Assembly: GCF_050268245.1 (NCBI RefSeq)
Contig: NZ_JBNNGK010000014.1
Span: 31,450-95,449, forward strand
Direction of reading: 5' to 3'
Source of the DNA: JBNNGK01 sp050268245
GTDB taxonomy: Bacteria > Pseudomonadota > Gammaproteobacteria > Enterobacterales > Enterobacteriaceae
Length of the DNA: 64,000 nucleotides
The first letter of the stretch is position 1. The number at the start of each line of letters is the position of its first letter. Both the position numbers and the translations under genes were made by a program. The notes under the pieces are model-generated. The model was not told where the DNA came from and ran no database searches. It was given only the letters and a program-made list of their open reading frames with translations. Shown in pieces: positions 33,751 through 43,111 of the stretch.

Positions 33751-34608
33751 TTAGGGCGCAGCAATCGGGATGCAATTTGACATACCGCTGCCCTTCAAGC
33801 GTGAAAGGGTTTTATCCGCCGTTGCCCGGGTGCTGAATGGGCCGAGCATCACGCGGTTCCAGCCGCCACCTTGGGTGATGTGGCTTTCAATCCCGTCAAA
33901 TGCCAAACGAGCGCGCACGGACTCTGCCTGATCGACCGCGCGGAACGAGCCACACTGCACCATCCAGCGTTGTTTTGATTCCGGCTTCACGTCGGGTTTC
34001 GGCTGCGGTTTGGGTTCCGGTTGTTTGGGTTGTTCCGGTGGTGCTGCCACAGGCTTGGATGGCTGTGGCACCTGCGCAGGTGACGTTCCATTGTTGAACG
34101 GATTTCGCGGCGGATGAGTTTGCGGCTGTTGGCGCGGTTGCAACGTTTGTTGCTGAGGCTGTTGGCGTGCGTTGCTTTGCAACGCGTCGTTGTACGGCAC
34201 TTCGTTCAATTGAGTTGGACGTTGTTGCATATCCGCCTGCATCTGCTCCAACAGCTGGCGCTGTTCCTGCGTCAGTTGGGTCTTGGCGTTCACCTCTCCC
34301 CCCGCAGTGGGTTCGGTCGGGGTTTGCACACCTAATTGGCGATTTTCCAATTCTTTGATGTAACGCCAACGCTCCTCCGGCTTCGGCGGCAGGCCATTAC
34401 CTGGTCGATTGTTATGCGTAGGCAACAGCGGCGTCTCGTCCGGCTGGTTATGGGTAATGAAGTAGAGGCCTCCGGCAAAGATCACCAGCAGGGCAACAGC
34501 AAGCACCACCACGGTAGTCGATACCCTCGGAGAACGGCTTTTTTTACGGCTAGGTTTTTTGCGTTGCGCGCCAGAGCGCCCACGGCCTACATAGTCTTTC
34601 TGTGCCAC
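33751..34608 (-). CDS. ftsN: cell-division protein FtsN
   Basis: 285 residues. FtsN is the late septal activator of FtsA/FtsQLB-FtsWI. A basic cytoplasmic tail (about 1-30) is followed by a single membrane segment (TTVVVLAVALLVIFAGGLYF), three short helical stretches with the essential activating region (WRYIKELENR), a long Gln/Pro-rich linker (about 110-205), and a C-terminal SPOR domain that binds denuded glycan. Cys219 and Cys279 in the SPOR domain match the known structural disulfide. Confidence 0.96.
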   Translation of the reverse strand: MAQKDYVGRGRSGAQRKKPSRKKSRSPRVSTTVVVLAVALLVIFAGGLYFITHNQPDETPLLPTHNNRPGNGLPPKPEERWRYIKELENRQLGVQTPTEPTAGGEVNAKTQLTQEQRQLLEQMQADMQQRPTQLNEVPYNDALQSNARQQPQQQTLQPRQQPQTHPPRNPFNNGTSPAQVPQPSKPVAAPPEQPKQPEPKPQPKPDVKPESKQRWMVQCGSFRAVDQAESVRARLAFDGIESHITQGGGWNRVMLGPFSTRATADKTLSRLKGSGMSNCIPIAAP

Positions 34609-34673
34609 TATTCTTCCGCTGTGTCTTTATAAGGAATTAATTTCGTCATGTTACTGAACCCTAAAATATTTGA

Positions 34674-35702
34674 CTAGCGTTTCGGCGCAGCGGTGCTGCC
34701 CCTGATCATTAACTCGCTGTCTAACAAACGCGAGCCACTGGCGACCGCCTGCCCATGCAACTGCTCCAGCAACAGTAACATAGCTTGCTGACCAATCTGG
34801 TAGCGCGGTTGCGCCACCGTGGTGAGCGGTGGGTCGCAATATTGCGCCAGTTTTATGTCATCAAAGCCGACAATCGACAGGTCGTGCGGTACGCGCAGGC
34901 CGAGTTTCTTCGCCTGTGACAATACGCCAATCGCCATCACATCGCTGTGACAGAACACCGCCGTTGGTGGGTTAGGCAGCGCCATCAGCATTGCCAGCGC
35001 TTCTGCGCCCGCTTCGAAGGTGAAATCACCCCGGGTAATATAGCTGCTTTCGACGGTAATGCCATTACGGCGTAATGCCTGAATGTAACCTTGCAGTCGG
35101 TAATGGCTGAGCGGCATGTGCTCCGGCCCGGCGATACAGGCAATCTGCGAGTGACCGAGCTGGTGGAGATAATGCACCGCTTCGAACGCGGCGGTCAGAT
35201 TATCGATGTGCACCGTTGGGAGCTCCAACTCTGGCGCAAACTCGTTCGCCATCACCATCGGCGGCAGATTACGTTGCTCTTCCTTACTGGCGTCGAAGGG
35301 CAGGTTAGAGCCTAACAGCAGCATTCCGTCAATTTGTTTGGTGATGATCAGATTAACGAAGGTGCGTTCCTGCTGATTTTGCTGGGCGCAGTCGCCGATC
35401 AGTACCAGATACCCTTGCAGGGCTGCAGTTTGCTCGATCCCTTGGATCACGTCGGCAAAGAAGGGATCGCAAATATCTGGCACGATCACCAAGATAGTTC
35501 GGGACTCGTTGCGTTTGATATTGCGAGAAAGCGCATGGGGAGAGTAGCCGACGGCGAGCACGGCTTGTTCCACTTTCTGCCGCGTCGGCGTGGACACCTT
35601 TTCCGGATTCATCAACGCTCGCGATACGGTAGCTGTTGAAACGCCTGCCATTTCGGCAACGTCTTTCATGGTTGCCAAGGGTAGTTCTTTCTTGTGTTCC
35701 AA
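34674..35702 (-). CDS. cytR: LacI-family repressor CytR
   Basis: 342 residues. CytR represses nucleoside uptake and catabolism genes together with CRP; cytidine is the inducer. The LacI-type helix-turn-helix (MKDVAEMAGVSTATVSRALMNP) occupies residues 12-33, followed by the hinge and a periplasmic-binding-like core with VIVPDICDPFFADVIQGIE and SIVGFDDIKLAQYCDPPLTT. It is monocistronic, downstream of priA, with 255 bases of upstream space rich in AT and no gene. A weak TGTGA CRP half-site lies at 35869-35873, but I do not rely on it. Confidence 0.95.
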   Translation of the reverse strand: MEHKKELPLATMKDVAEMAGVSTATVSRALMNPEKVSTPTRQKVEQAVLAVGYSPHALSRNIKRNESRTILVIVPDICDPFFADVIQGIEQTAALQGYLVLIGDCAQQNQQERTFVNLIITKQIDGMLLLGSNLPFDASKEEQRNLPPMVMANEFAPELELPTVHIDNLTAAFEAVHYLHQLGHSQIACIAGPEHMPLSHYRLQGYIQALRRNGITVESSYITRGDFTFEAGAEALAMLMALPNPPTAVFCHSDVMAIGVLSQAKKLGLRVPHDLSIVGFDDIKLAQYCDPPLTTVAQPRYQIGQQAMLLLLEQLHGQAVASGSRLLDSELMIRGSTAAPKR

Positions 35703-35957
35703 CGCCTTTCTCCTTGCGTTAGCCTCATGCTAACGCCACGACTGCGATACCCGATCGGGTTGAGGTACGTTCAACGCCGAGGGGTAGGTATGCTCACAAG
35801 TGATAAAAACTCTTTACAGATATTCTAAACAGATTACGACCTGCTTTTGTTACCTAATTTGCATAAAAAGTGTGACTTAAGAGGTTTTTTTCGCGTTCGC
35901 TCGCAAATTCAAGGGTAAACGTTTGCCTCGCAAAGGCTAAATCAGACTTTTCCGGCT

Positions 35958-38153
35958 TTAACTGTCAATGGGATCAACATCTAGCGACCATTTCACTTTG
36001 CGCGCCTGTGGTAGCATCGCGATCAGCGGCAATGTGTTTTTCATCAAATGCTGAAGCACGCGCCGTGAGGGGTGCTGTAGCAACAATTGCCACCGGAAAC
36101 GCCCGCCCCGTTTTGATTGCAACGCCGGTATCGGGCCCATGACCCACAGCGCGTCATCTTTTAACGGGCTGGCTTCCAGCAGGTTACGCAGTTGCTGCAG
36201 AAACAGTGAGGCTTGCTGGTTATCGTGATCGTCCGAACGTATCAGAATGTGGTTGGTGTACGGGGGAAGGAACACGCTTTGGCGTTCTGTCAGTGCCTGT
36301 TTGGCGAAAGCATCGTAACCCTGTTGCAGCAAGATTTGCAGCAACGGATGTTCTGGATGGTGAGTTTGTAGCAGCACTTCCCCCTGTTTACCGGCGCGGC
36401 CAGCGCGGCCAGAAACTTGGGTATACAGTTGGGCAAAGCGTTCGGCGGAGCGGAAGTCGGCAGAAAACAGCGCGCCGTCTACATCTAACAGGGCGACCAG
36501 CGTGACATCAGGAAAATGGTGGCCTTTCGCCAGCATCTGCGTACCGATCAAAATGCGTGCGCCACCGCGATGAATATCCGCCAGATGTTGTTCCAGTGAC
36601 CCTTTGCGGCTGGTGGTATCGCGGTCAATACGGGTAATCGGGATTTCCGGGAACAGCGGTGCCAATTCGTTTTCCAGTTGTTCGGTACCTACGCCAACCG
36701 ACACTAAATGCGTCGAACCACATTGCGGGCATTGATGGGGCACCGGACGTTGGCTGTCGCAGTGGTGACAACGCAACTGGCGATAATTCTGGTGTACCGT
36801 GTAATAACGGTCACAGCGCTGACACTCGGCAATCCAGCCGCATTCGTGGCACAGTAATGCAGGGGCATAGCCACGGCGGTTAAGGAACAGCATCACTTGG
36901 TTGCCGTTGTTGAGATGGTGCTGCATGCTCTTTAACAGTGGCTGCGACAGACCGACTTTGAGCGGCAAGCCTTTCAGATCGATCAAATGTTGTTGCGCGG
37001 GTTTGGCGTTACCAGCGCGTTGGGTCAACTTTAACTGACGGTATTTTCCCAGTTGCACATTGTGCAGGGTTTCCAGAGCGGGAGTGGCTGAGCCCATCAC
37101 CATGGGAATATTTTCCATATGGGCGCGAAAGACCGCCAGATCGCGTGCGTGGTAGCGCCAGCCTTCCTGCTGTTTATACGAACTGTCATGTTCTTCATCG
37201 ATGATGATGACGCCCAAACGGGAGAACGGCGTGAACAGCGCCGAACGCGTACCGATAACTATCGCGGCTTCACCGCTGCGCGCGCTCAGCCATACCGCCA
37301 AACGTTCGCTGTCGTTCAGGCCTGAATGTAACACCGCTACCGGCGCGTTGAAACGTTCACGAAAGCGCGCAATGGTTTGTGGCGTCAGGCCGATTTCGGG
37401 CACCAGCACCAACGCCTGTTTGCCCTTTGCCAGAATGTTTTCCAACACGCTGAGATACACTTCAGTTTTGCCCGAGCCAGTGACGCCAGCCAGCAGCCAG
37501 GCCGCAAACTGTTCGTCCTCGCTGCGTATTGCGCCGACCGCCGTGGCTTGTTCCGTATTCAACCGTAATCGTTCACCCAGCACGGCGAAGTCAGGCCGCC
37601 AATCTGGTGCGGCAACCGTCTGTGCCCGCAGATCGGTGAGCCCTTTGTTACGCAAAGCCTGTAGTGCATTGTCGGTCAGATCCAATTCGCTAACCTGATG
37701 CCGATAAATGGGGCGTTGCAATAGCGCAGCGAGCGCTTGTTGTTGTTTGGGCGCGCGTTTTAGGCTGGCAGGCGGGGTAGCCCGGCCGAGTTCTGTGGCG
37801 AACCATTGCCACAGCGGTGTGGCCTCGGCGGGTTTACCTTGGCGTAATAGCACTGGCAGCGCGTGAAACAAAACTTCCCCGATCGGATAGTGATAATACT
37901 CGCAGGCCCAGTGCAGAATGCGCCAGAGACTGGGGGAAAACAGCGACGCGTGGTCGATAATGCTGTCGATCGGCTTTAGCTTTTCTGGCGGCACGTCGCT
38001 GGTTTCACTGCTGCCTGTGACGATGCCGATGGCGCGTTGCCGGCCCCAGGGAACGCAAACGCGCGCGCCAACCACCGGTTGCACGCCGGGTGGCAACGAA
38101 TAGTCGAAAATTCGGGCGAGTGGAACCGGTAAAGCAACGTGAACAACGGGCAT
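35958..38153 (-). CDS. priA: primosomal replication-restart helicase PriA
   Basis: 731 residues from the ATG at 38153 (MPVVHVALPVP); a TTG four codons upstream is not used. PriA recognises abandoned replication forks and starts primosome reloading. Visible parts: an N-terminal DNA-binding domain, Walker A in GVTGSGKTEVYL, the DEEH box of superfamily 2 helicases (VIIIDEEHDSSYK), and eight zinc-binding cysteines in a CHECGW..CQRC..CHHC..CPQCG cluster. Motif VI appears as TQVSGRAGRAG. It is divergent from rpmE. Confidence 0.97.
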   Translation of the reverse strand: MPVVHVALPVPLARIFDYSLPPGVQPVVGARVCVPWGRQRAIGIVTGSSETSDVPPEKLKPIDSIIDHASLFSPSLWRILHWACEYYHYPIGEVLFHALPVLLRQGKPAEATPLWQWFATELGRATPPASLKRAPKQQQALAALLQRPIYRHQVSELDLTDNALQALRNKGLTDLRAQTVAAPDWRPDFAVLGERLRLNTEQATAVGAIRSEDEQFAAWLLAGVTGSGKTEVYLSVLENILAKGKQALVLVPEIGLTPQTIARFRERFNAPVAVLHSGLNDSERLAVWLSARSGEAAIVIGTRSALFTPFSRLGVIIIDEEHDSSYKQQEGWRYHARDLAVFRAHMENIPMVMGSATPALETLHNVQLGKYRQLKLTQRAGNAKPAQQHLIDLKGLPLKVGLSQPLLKSMQHHLNNGNQVMLFLNRRGYAPALLCHECGWIAECQRCDRYYTVHQNYRQLRCHHCDSQRPVPHQCPQCGSTHLVSVGVGTEQLENELAPLFPEIPITRIDRDTTSRKGSLEQHLADIHRGGARILIGTQMLAKGHHFPDVTLVALLDVDGALFSADFRSAERFAQLYTQVSGRAGRAGKQGEVLLQTHHPEHPLLQILLQQGYDAFAKQALTERQSVFLPPYTNHILIRSDDHDNQQASLFLQQLRNLLEASPLKDDALWVMGPIPALQSKRGGRFRWQLLLQHPSRRVLQHLMKNTLPLIAMLPQARKVKWSLDVDPIDS

Positions 38154-38219
38154 GAGATCGTCCAAGATGAAAAATTGCAGATTAGTTTACACGGTGGGCG
38201 GCGAATTGTACGGATCCGA

Positions 38220-38277
38220 TTGCGTGGGCCATTTTATTCTGTATAATTTGCCGCCTTTGGTATAATTCGATACCAAG
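38220..38277 (+). promoter_or_regulatory. rpmE promoter and leader stem-loop
   Basis: A promoter with TTGCGT (38220-38225), a 16-base spacer and TATAAT (38242-38247) is followed at once by a stem TTTGGTAT / ATACCAAG (38256-38263 with 38270-38277, loop AATTCG). The leader to the ATG is about 100 bases. In E. coli, rpmE is reported to be repressed by its own product L31 through the leader; this stem may be part of that target. A second TATAAT lies in the stem. Confidence 0.55.
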
Positions 38278-38351
38278 AAATTATCATCAATCACGTGTGG
38301 TGTCTGGCGAAACAGGGCTGGATAGCGACACGGCCTTAACTGAGGTTTCCC

Positions 38352-38567
38352 ATGAAACAAGGTATCCACCCAAAATACGACTTCGTTACTGCGAACTGCT
38401 CTTGCGGTAACTCGATCTCTATCCGCTCTACAGTGGGTCACGATCTGAACCTGGACGTTTGTGGCCAATGCCACCCGTTCTACACTGGCAAGCAGCGTGA
38501 TGTTGCTACCGGTGGCCGCGTTGATCGCTTCAACAAGCGTTTCAGCGTACCAGGCGCTAAGAAATAA
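38352..38567 (+). CDS. rpmE: 50S ribosomal protein L31 (zinc form)
   Basis: 71 residues. L31 bridges the ribosomal subunits. It carries the four zinc ligands Cys16, Cys18, Cys37 and Cys40 (NCSCGN and CGQCHPF), so it is the zinc-containing C+ paralogue. GAGG lies before the ATG. It is monocistronic with a strong terminator shared with metJ. Confidence 0.98.
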   Translation: MKQGIHPKYDFVTANCSCGNSISIRSTVGHDLNLDVCGQCHPFYTGKQRDVATGGRVDRFNKRFSVPGAKK

Positions 38568-38585
38568 GTTTTCTTACCGCTCGAT

Positions 38586-38612
38586 AAAAAAGGCGCCTTC
38601 GGCGCCTTTTTT
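38586..38612. terminator. bidirectional terminator between rpmE and metJ
   Basis: A perfect GGCGCC-TTC-GGCGCC stem flanked by A6 and T6, able to end both convergent transcripts. Confidence 0.93.
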
Positions 38613-38643
38613 ATTGCTTCTCGTCCGCGTTTGCCGACGGCGA

Positions 38644-38961
38644 TCAATATTCCCACGTATCGGGATCGACACCCAATTCTCGCATCAGCACTTTTGCTGC
38701 TTCCGGGATTTCATCGTTACGCTCTTTGCGCAGGTCTTCATCGTTCGGCAGCGGCTGGCCGGTAAAGGCATGCAGAAACGCTTCGCACAGTAATTCACTG
38801 TTAGTGGCGTGACGCAGGTTGTTGACCTGGCGACGGGTGCGCTCATCGGTGAGGATTTTCAGCACCTTCAGCGGAATGGATACCGTGATTTTTTTTACTT
38901 GCTCGCTTTTTTTACCGTGTTCAGCGTAAGGGCTGACATACTCGCCGTTCCACTCAGCCAT
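38644..38961 (-). CDS. metJ: methionine repressor MetJ
   Basis: 105 residues, E. coli length. A ribbon-helix-helix dimer that binds met boxes when charged with S-adenosylmethionine. KKITVSIPLKVLKILTDERTRRQVNN covers the DNA-binding ribbon and helix A, and RHATNSELLCEAFLHAFTGQPLP the corepressor-binding helices. It is divergent from metB across a 316-base region that holds the met boxes. Confidence 0.98.
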   Translation of the reverse strand: MAEWNGEYVSPYAEHGKKSEQVKKITVSIPLKVLKILTDERTRRQVNNLRHATNSELLCEAFLHAFTGQPLPNDEDLRKERNDEIPEAAKVLMRELGVDPDTWEY

Positions 38962-39185
38962 GGGACACCTTAAATTTGTCAGAAAAATTACAAAATTCTA
39001 AAAACCGGCTGATTATGCCCGATCTTCACTGTTCTCACTAAATAAATGTCGATTTTACGCGACCAACGTCACTGAGAGCCGGCTATTAATAGCTATAACC
39101 TATGCTTAGTGCGTCAACATAATAACGTCATATCAAACCGTCATAATTTTAGCGGGTATTATGCCCTTGCTCAATCTATACGCAA

Positions 39186-39225
39186 AGAAGTTTAGATGTC
39201 CAGATGTATTGACGTCCATCAATCA
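39186..39225 (+). promoter_or_regulatory. metJ-metB operator: tandem met boxes
   Basis: Contiguous octamers at 39186-39225 read AGAAGTTT, AGATGTCC, AGATGTAT, TGACGTCC and ATCAATCA against the consensus AGACGTCT; the middle three are strong. They lie 55-90 bases before the metB start in the 316-base divergent region 38962-39277, which otherwise shows no gene. Confidence 0.85.
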
Positions 39226-39277
39226 TGCGATTAATCTTGAGGCCTCATTCACCGTATTCGAGAGCCGAGCCACTGCT

Positions 39278-40438
39278 ATGACGCGTAAACCTGCCACGAT
39301 CGCCGTGCGAAGCGGTCTGAACGATGACGAACAGTACGGCTGCGTTGTCCCGCCGATTCACCTTTCCAGTACCTATAATTTCACTGACTTTAACCAACCA
39401 CGGGCACATGATTATTCACGCCGCGGCAATCCAACGCGGGATGTGGTTCAGCGTGCGTTGGCCGAGTTGGAAGGGGGCGCGGGCGCGGTGATGACCGGCA
39501 GCGGAATGTCCGCGATCCATTTGGTGACCACGGCATTGCTACAGCCCGGCGATTTGCTGGTGGCACCGCACGATTGTTACGGCGGCAGCTATAGACTGTT
39601 TGACAGTCTGAGCCAGCGTGGCGCGTACCGTGTGGTGTTTGTCGATCAAGGAGATGAGGCCGCGCTGCAACAGGCGCTGGCGCAACAACCGAAACTGGTA
39701 CTGATCGAAAGCCCGAGCAATCCGCTTCTGCGGGTGGTGGATATTGCCGCCATCTGTCAGGCGGCTCATGCCGTAGGGGCGTTGACGGTGGTGGATAACA
39801 CTTTCCTTAGCCCGGCATTACAGCAACCGATCGCCCTGGGCGCGGATCTGGTGGTGCATTCCTGCACTAAATATCTTAACGGCCATTCTGATGTTGTTGC
39901 CGGTGCCGTGATAGCCAAAGACCCTGAACTGGCGGTAGAGCTGGCATGGTGGGCGAATAACATCGGTGTGACCGGCGGCGCGTTCGACAGCTATTTGCTG
40001 TTGCGCGGTATGCGTACGTTGTCACCGCGTATCAAGGCGGCGCAACAGAATGCTGAGGCGATTGTCAGTTATTTACAGCAGCAACCCTTGGTCAAAAAGC
40101 TGTATCATCCCTCCCTGCCGGAGAATCCAGGCCACGAGATTGCGTGCCGTCAACAACGCGGCTTTGGCGCGATGCTCAGTTTTGAGTTGGATGGAGACGA
40201 AGCGTTACTGCGCCGTTTCTTGTCGGCGTTGACGCTGTTTACATTGGCAGAGTCGCTGGGCGGGGTGGAAAGTTTGATTTCGCATGCGGCGACGATGACC
40301 CACGCCGGTATGGCGGCACCAGCACGGGCGGCAGCGGGCATTTCTGAGAGCCTGTTGCGCGTTTCCGTGGGTATTGAAGACAGTGAAGATTTGATTGCCG
40401 ATCTGGAACGCGCTTTCCAGGCGGCGGCAACGAGGTAA
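39278..40438 (+). CDS. metB: cystathionine gamma-synthase
   Basis: 386 residues from the ATG at 39278 (MTRKPATIAVRSG), the same length as E. coli MetB. Thirty-nine in-frame codons upstream run through the operator and are not coding. It joins O-succinylhomoserine and cysteine to cystathionine. This PLP enzyme has SRRGNPTRD, the SGMSAI phosphate loop and the PLP lysine in HSCTKYLNGHSD. metL starts two bases after it. Confidence 0.97.
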   Translation: MTRKPATIAVRSGLNDDEQYGCVVPPIHLSSTYNFTDFNQPRAHDYSRRGNPTRDVVQRALAELEGGAGAVMTGSGMSAIHLVTTALLQPGDLLVAPHDCYGGSYRLFDSLSQRGAYRVVFVDQGDEAALQQALAQQPKLVLIESPSNPLLRVVDIAAICQAAHAVGALTVVDNTFLSPALQQPIALGADLVVHSCTKYLNGHSDVVAGAVIAKDPELAVELAWWANNIGVTGGAFDSYLLLRGMRTLSPRIKAAQQNAEAIVSYLQQQPLVKKLYHPSLPENPGHEIACRQQRGFGAMLSFELDGDEALLRRFLSALTLFTLAESLGGVESLISHAATMTHAGMAAPARAAAGISESLLRVSVGIEDSEDLIADLERAFQAAATR

Positions 40439-40440
40439 GC

Positions 40441-42876
40441 ATGAATGCAATTGCGGTAGCAGGGCCTGTCAGCGGGCGACAACTGCACAAATTTGGTGGC
40501 AGCAGTCTGGCGGATGTGAAGTGTTATCTGCGGGTGGCGGGCATTATGGCCGAATACAGTCAGCCGGGAGACCTGATGGTGGTGTCGGCGGCAGGCAGCA
40601 CCACGAACCAACTGATTAACTGGTTAAAACTGAGCCAGAGCGATCGCCTTTCCGCGCATCAAGTGCAACAGACGCTGCGTCGTTATCATAGTGAACTCAT
40701 TAGCGGCCTGTTACCGCCGGACAGCGCCGAACCGTTGATCGCCGCATTCATTCGTGATTTGGAACGTCTGGCGGTGTTGCTGGACGGTAAAATTGACGAC
40801 GTGATTTACGCGGAGGTGGTCGGGCACGGTGAAATCTGGTCTGCGCGCCTGATGGCTGAAGTGCTACAAAGCCGGGATATGCAGGCGGCGTGGTTGGACG
40901 CCCGCGATTTTTTGCGCGCCGAACGCGCAGCGCAGCCGCAGGTCGATGAAGGCCGTTCCTATCCTTTATTGCAGCAATTAATGGCACAGCACCCGGGCAA
41001 GCGTCTGGTGGTAACCGGGTTTATCTCGCGCAATGACGCCGGCGAAACCGTGCTGTTGGGGCGTAACGGCAGTGACTATTCTGCGACGCAGATCGGTGCA
41101 TTGGCTGGCGCGGAGCGCGTGACAATCTGGAGTGACGTGGCGGGTGTGTACAGCGCGGATCCGCGTAAAGTAAAGGATGCCTGCCTGCTCCCCCTGCTGC
41201 GATTAGATGAAGCTAGCGAGCTGGCACGTCTGGCTGCGCCGGTATTGCACACGCGTACGTTACAACCCGTTTCCGGCAGCGATATCGATCTGCAACTGCG
41301 TTGCAGCTATCATCCCGAACAAGGTTCTACGCGCATTGAGCGGGTGTTGGCTTCTGGCACCGGGGCGAAAATTGTCACCAGCCACGATGATGTGTGCCTG
41401 ATTGAACTGACGGTGGCGCCACAGCATGATTTTAAGCTGGCGCAACAAGAGTTGGATCGAGTGCTAAAACGTGCGCAGCTCAAACCGCTCTCGATCGGCC
41501 TCCATCCCGATCGTAATTTGATCCAACTGTGTTACACCTCGGAGGTGGCCAGCAGTGTGCTCAACGTATTGCAAGATGCCGCATTACCGGGCGAAGTACA
41601 ACTGCGTGAAGGGCTTGCGTTAGTGGCGATGGTGGGGGCTGGCGTCTGCAAAAATCCGCTGCACAGCCATCGCTTTTATCAACAGTTAAAAGATCAGCCG
41701 GTCGAGTTTATCTGGCAGGCGGAAGACGGCATCAGCCTGGTTGCGGTGCTGCGTCAGGGGCCAACCAGCTCGCTGATTCAGGGGCTGCACCAGACGCTGT
41801 TCCGGGCAGAAAAACGCATTGGTCTGGTGCTGTTTGGCAAAGGGAATATTGGCTCGCGTTGGTTGGAGTTGTTTGCGCGAGAGCAGGAGAATCTGTCTGC
41901 CCGCAGCGGTTTCGAGTTTACGTTGGCCGGGGTGGTGGATAGCCGCCGCAGTTTGCTGAATTACGAAGGATTAGACGCCAGCCGCGCATTGGCGTTCTTC
42001 GACAGCGAAGCGCAAGAATTGGACGAGGAATCGCTGTTTTTATGGATGCGTGCGCATCCGTTTGATGATTTGGTGGTGCTTGATGTGACCGCCAGCGAAA
42101 ATCTGGCCGAGCAGTATCTGGATTTCGCCAGTTACGGCTTCCACGTGATCAGTGCGAATAAACTGGCGGGCGCATCGTGCAGCGCTACCTATCGTCAAAT
42201 TCGTGATGCCTTTGCTAAAACCGGTCGCCATTGGCTGTATAACGCTACCGTGGGTGCTGGTTTACCGGTCAATCACACGGTGCGCGACCTGCGTGACAGC
42301 GGTGACAGCATTTTAGCTATCAGTGGCATCTTTTCTGGCACGCTGTCTTGGCTGTTTTTACAGTTCGATGGCACCGTACCGTTTACGGAACTGGTTGATT
42401 TGGCGTGGCAGCAAGGTTTAACCGAACCGGATCCCCGTGTCGATCTCTCAGGCCAAGATGTGATGCGTAAGCTGGTGATACTGGCGCGTGAAGCCGGTTA
42501 CGACATTGAGCCAAATCAGGTGCGGGTAGAGTCATTAGTGCCTGCGGGCGCTGAGCAGGGTTCGGTCGATCAATTCTTCGAAAATGGCGAGGCGTTAAAC
42601 CAACAAATGTTGCAACGTTTTGAAGCCGCCAGTGAAATGGGCTTGGTGCTGCGCCATGTGGCGCGCTTCGATGCTAACGGTAAAGCACGCGTTGGGGTGG
42701 AAGCCGTGCGGCCAGAACATCCGTTGGCTTCGCTGTTACCCTGTGACAACGTGTTTGCTATTGAAAGCCGCTGGTATCGCGATAACCCACTGGTGATTCG
42801 TGGGCCGGGAGCCGGGCGTGATGTGACGGCCGGCGCTATCCAGTCAGATCTTAACCGGTTGACCCAACTGCTGTAA
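40441..42876 (+). CDS. metL: bifunctional aspartokinase II/homoserine dehydrogenase II
   Basis: 811 residues. It catalyses the first and third steps from aspartate to homoserine for methionine. The N-terminal aspartokinase (about 15-300) begins HKFGGSSLADV and has GRNGSDYSATQIGALAGAE; degenerate ACT-like repeats follow to about 450; the homoserine dehydrogenase starts VLFGKGNIGSRWLELF and has ISANKLAGASC and the GLTEPDPRVDLSGQDVMRK motif with the catalytic lysine. Unlike ThrA it is not expected to be feedback inhibited; it is controlled by MetJ through metB. Confidence 0.97.
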   Translation: MNAIAVAGPVSGRQLHKFGGSSLADVKCYLRVAGIMAEYSQPGDLMVVSAAGSTTNQLINWLKLSQSDRLSAHQVQQTLRRYHSELISGLLPPDSAEPLIAAFIRDLERLAVLLDGKIDDVIYAEVVGHGEIWSARLMAEVLQSRDMQAAWLDARDFLRAERAAQPQVDEGRSYPLLQQLMAQHPGKRLVVTGFISRNDAGETVLLGRNGSDYSATQIGALAGAERVTIWSDVAGVYSADPRKVKDACLLPLLRLDEASELARLAAPVLHTRTLQPVSGSDIDLQLRCSYHPEQGSTRIERVLASGTGAKIVTSHDDVCLIELTVAPQHDFKLAQQELDRVLKRAQLKPLSIGLHPDRNLIQLCYTSEVASSVLNVLQDAALPGEVQLREGLALVAMVGAGVCKNPLHSHRFYQQLKDQPVEFIWQAEDGISLVAVLRQGPTSSLIQGLHQTLFRAEKRIGLVLFGKGNIGSRWLELFAREQENLSARSGFEFTLAGVVDSRRSLLNYEGLDASRALAFFDSEAQELDEESLFLWMRAHPFDDLVVLDVTASENLAEQYLDFASYGFHVISANKLAGASCSATYRQIRDAFAKTGRHWLYNATVGAGLPVNHTVRDLRDSGDSILAISGIFSGTLSWLFLQFDGTVPFTELVDLAWQQGLTEPDPRVDLSGQDVMRKLVILAREAGYDIEPNQVRVESLVPAGAEQGSVDQFFENGEALNQQMLQRFEAASEMGLVLRHVARFDANGKARVGVEAVRPEHPLASLLPCDNVFAIESRWYRDNPLVIRGPGAGRDVTAGAIQSDLNRLTQLL

Positions 42877-42909
42877 TTTTCTACGCGCGTAACGTGCATC
42901 CCACTATGG

Positions 42910-42933
42910 CAAGGCGCTGTTCTCAGCGCCTTG
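42910..42933 (+). terminator. metBL terminator-like stem
   Basis: CAAGGCGCTG pairs perfectly with CAGCGCCTTG around TTCT, 33 bases after the metL stop. There is no T-tract, so termination is inferred. Confidence 0.55.
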
Positions 42934-43044
42934 ATGACCGTTTGCCAATCATGAAATTCTCTCGCGTAGCGTATGAGGATTAATCATCGTACTCCCCACG
43001 CTTTCTTGTTGACTCTTTCGCCAACTTACGGCATTTTCTATTTT

Positions 43045-43068
43045 AGACGTCTAAACGTATAGACGCTT
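43045..43068 (+). promoter_or_regulatory. metF operator: three tandem met boxes
   Basis: AGACGTCT (exact consensus), AAACGTAT and AGACGCTT lie end to end, 44-67 bases before the metF start. Confidence 0.9.
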
Positions 43069-43111
43069 ACTAAAATAAAGCAGCATAGCGATCGATGGGA
43101 GCAGACAGGGT

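Noticed and set aside
34000..34330. Low-complexity Gln/Pro repeats as a tandem repeat element
   Set aside because: They are the disordered linker of FtsN, which is in frame and ends in an intact SPOR domain.
39161..39277. N-terminal extension of metB
   Set aside because: It would translate through the MetJ operator; the family start at 39278 gives the E. coli length.
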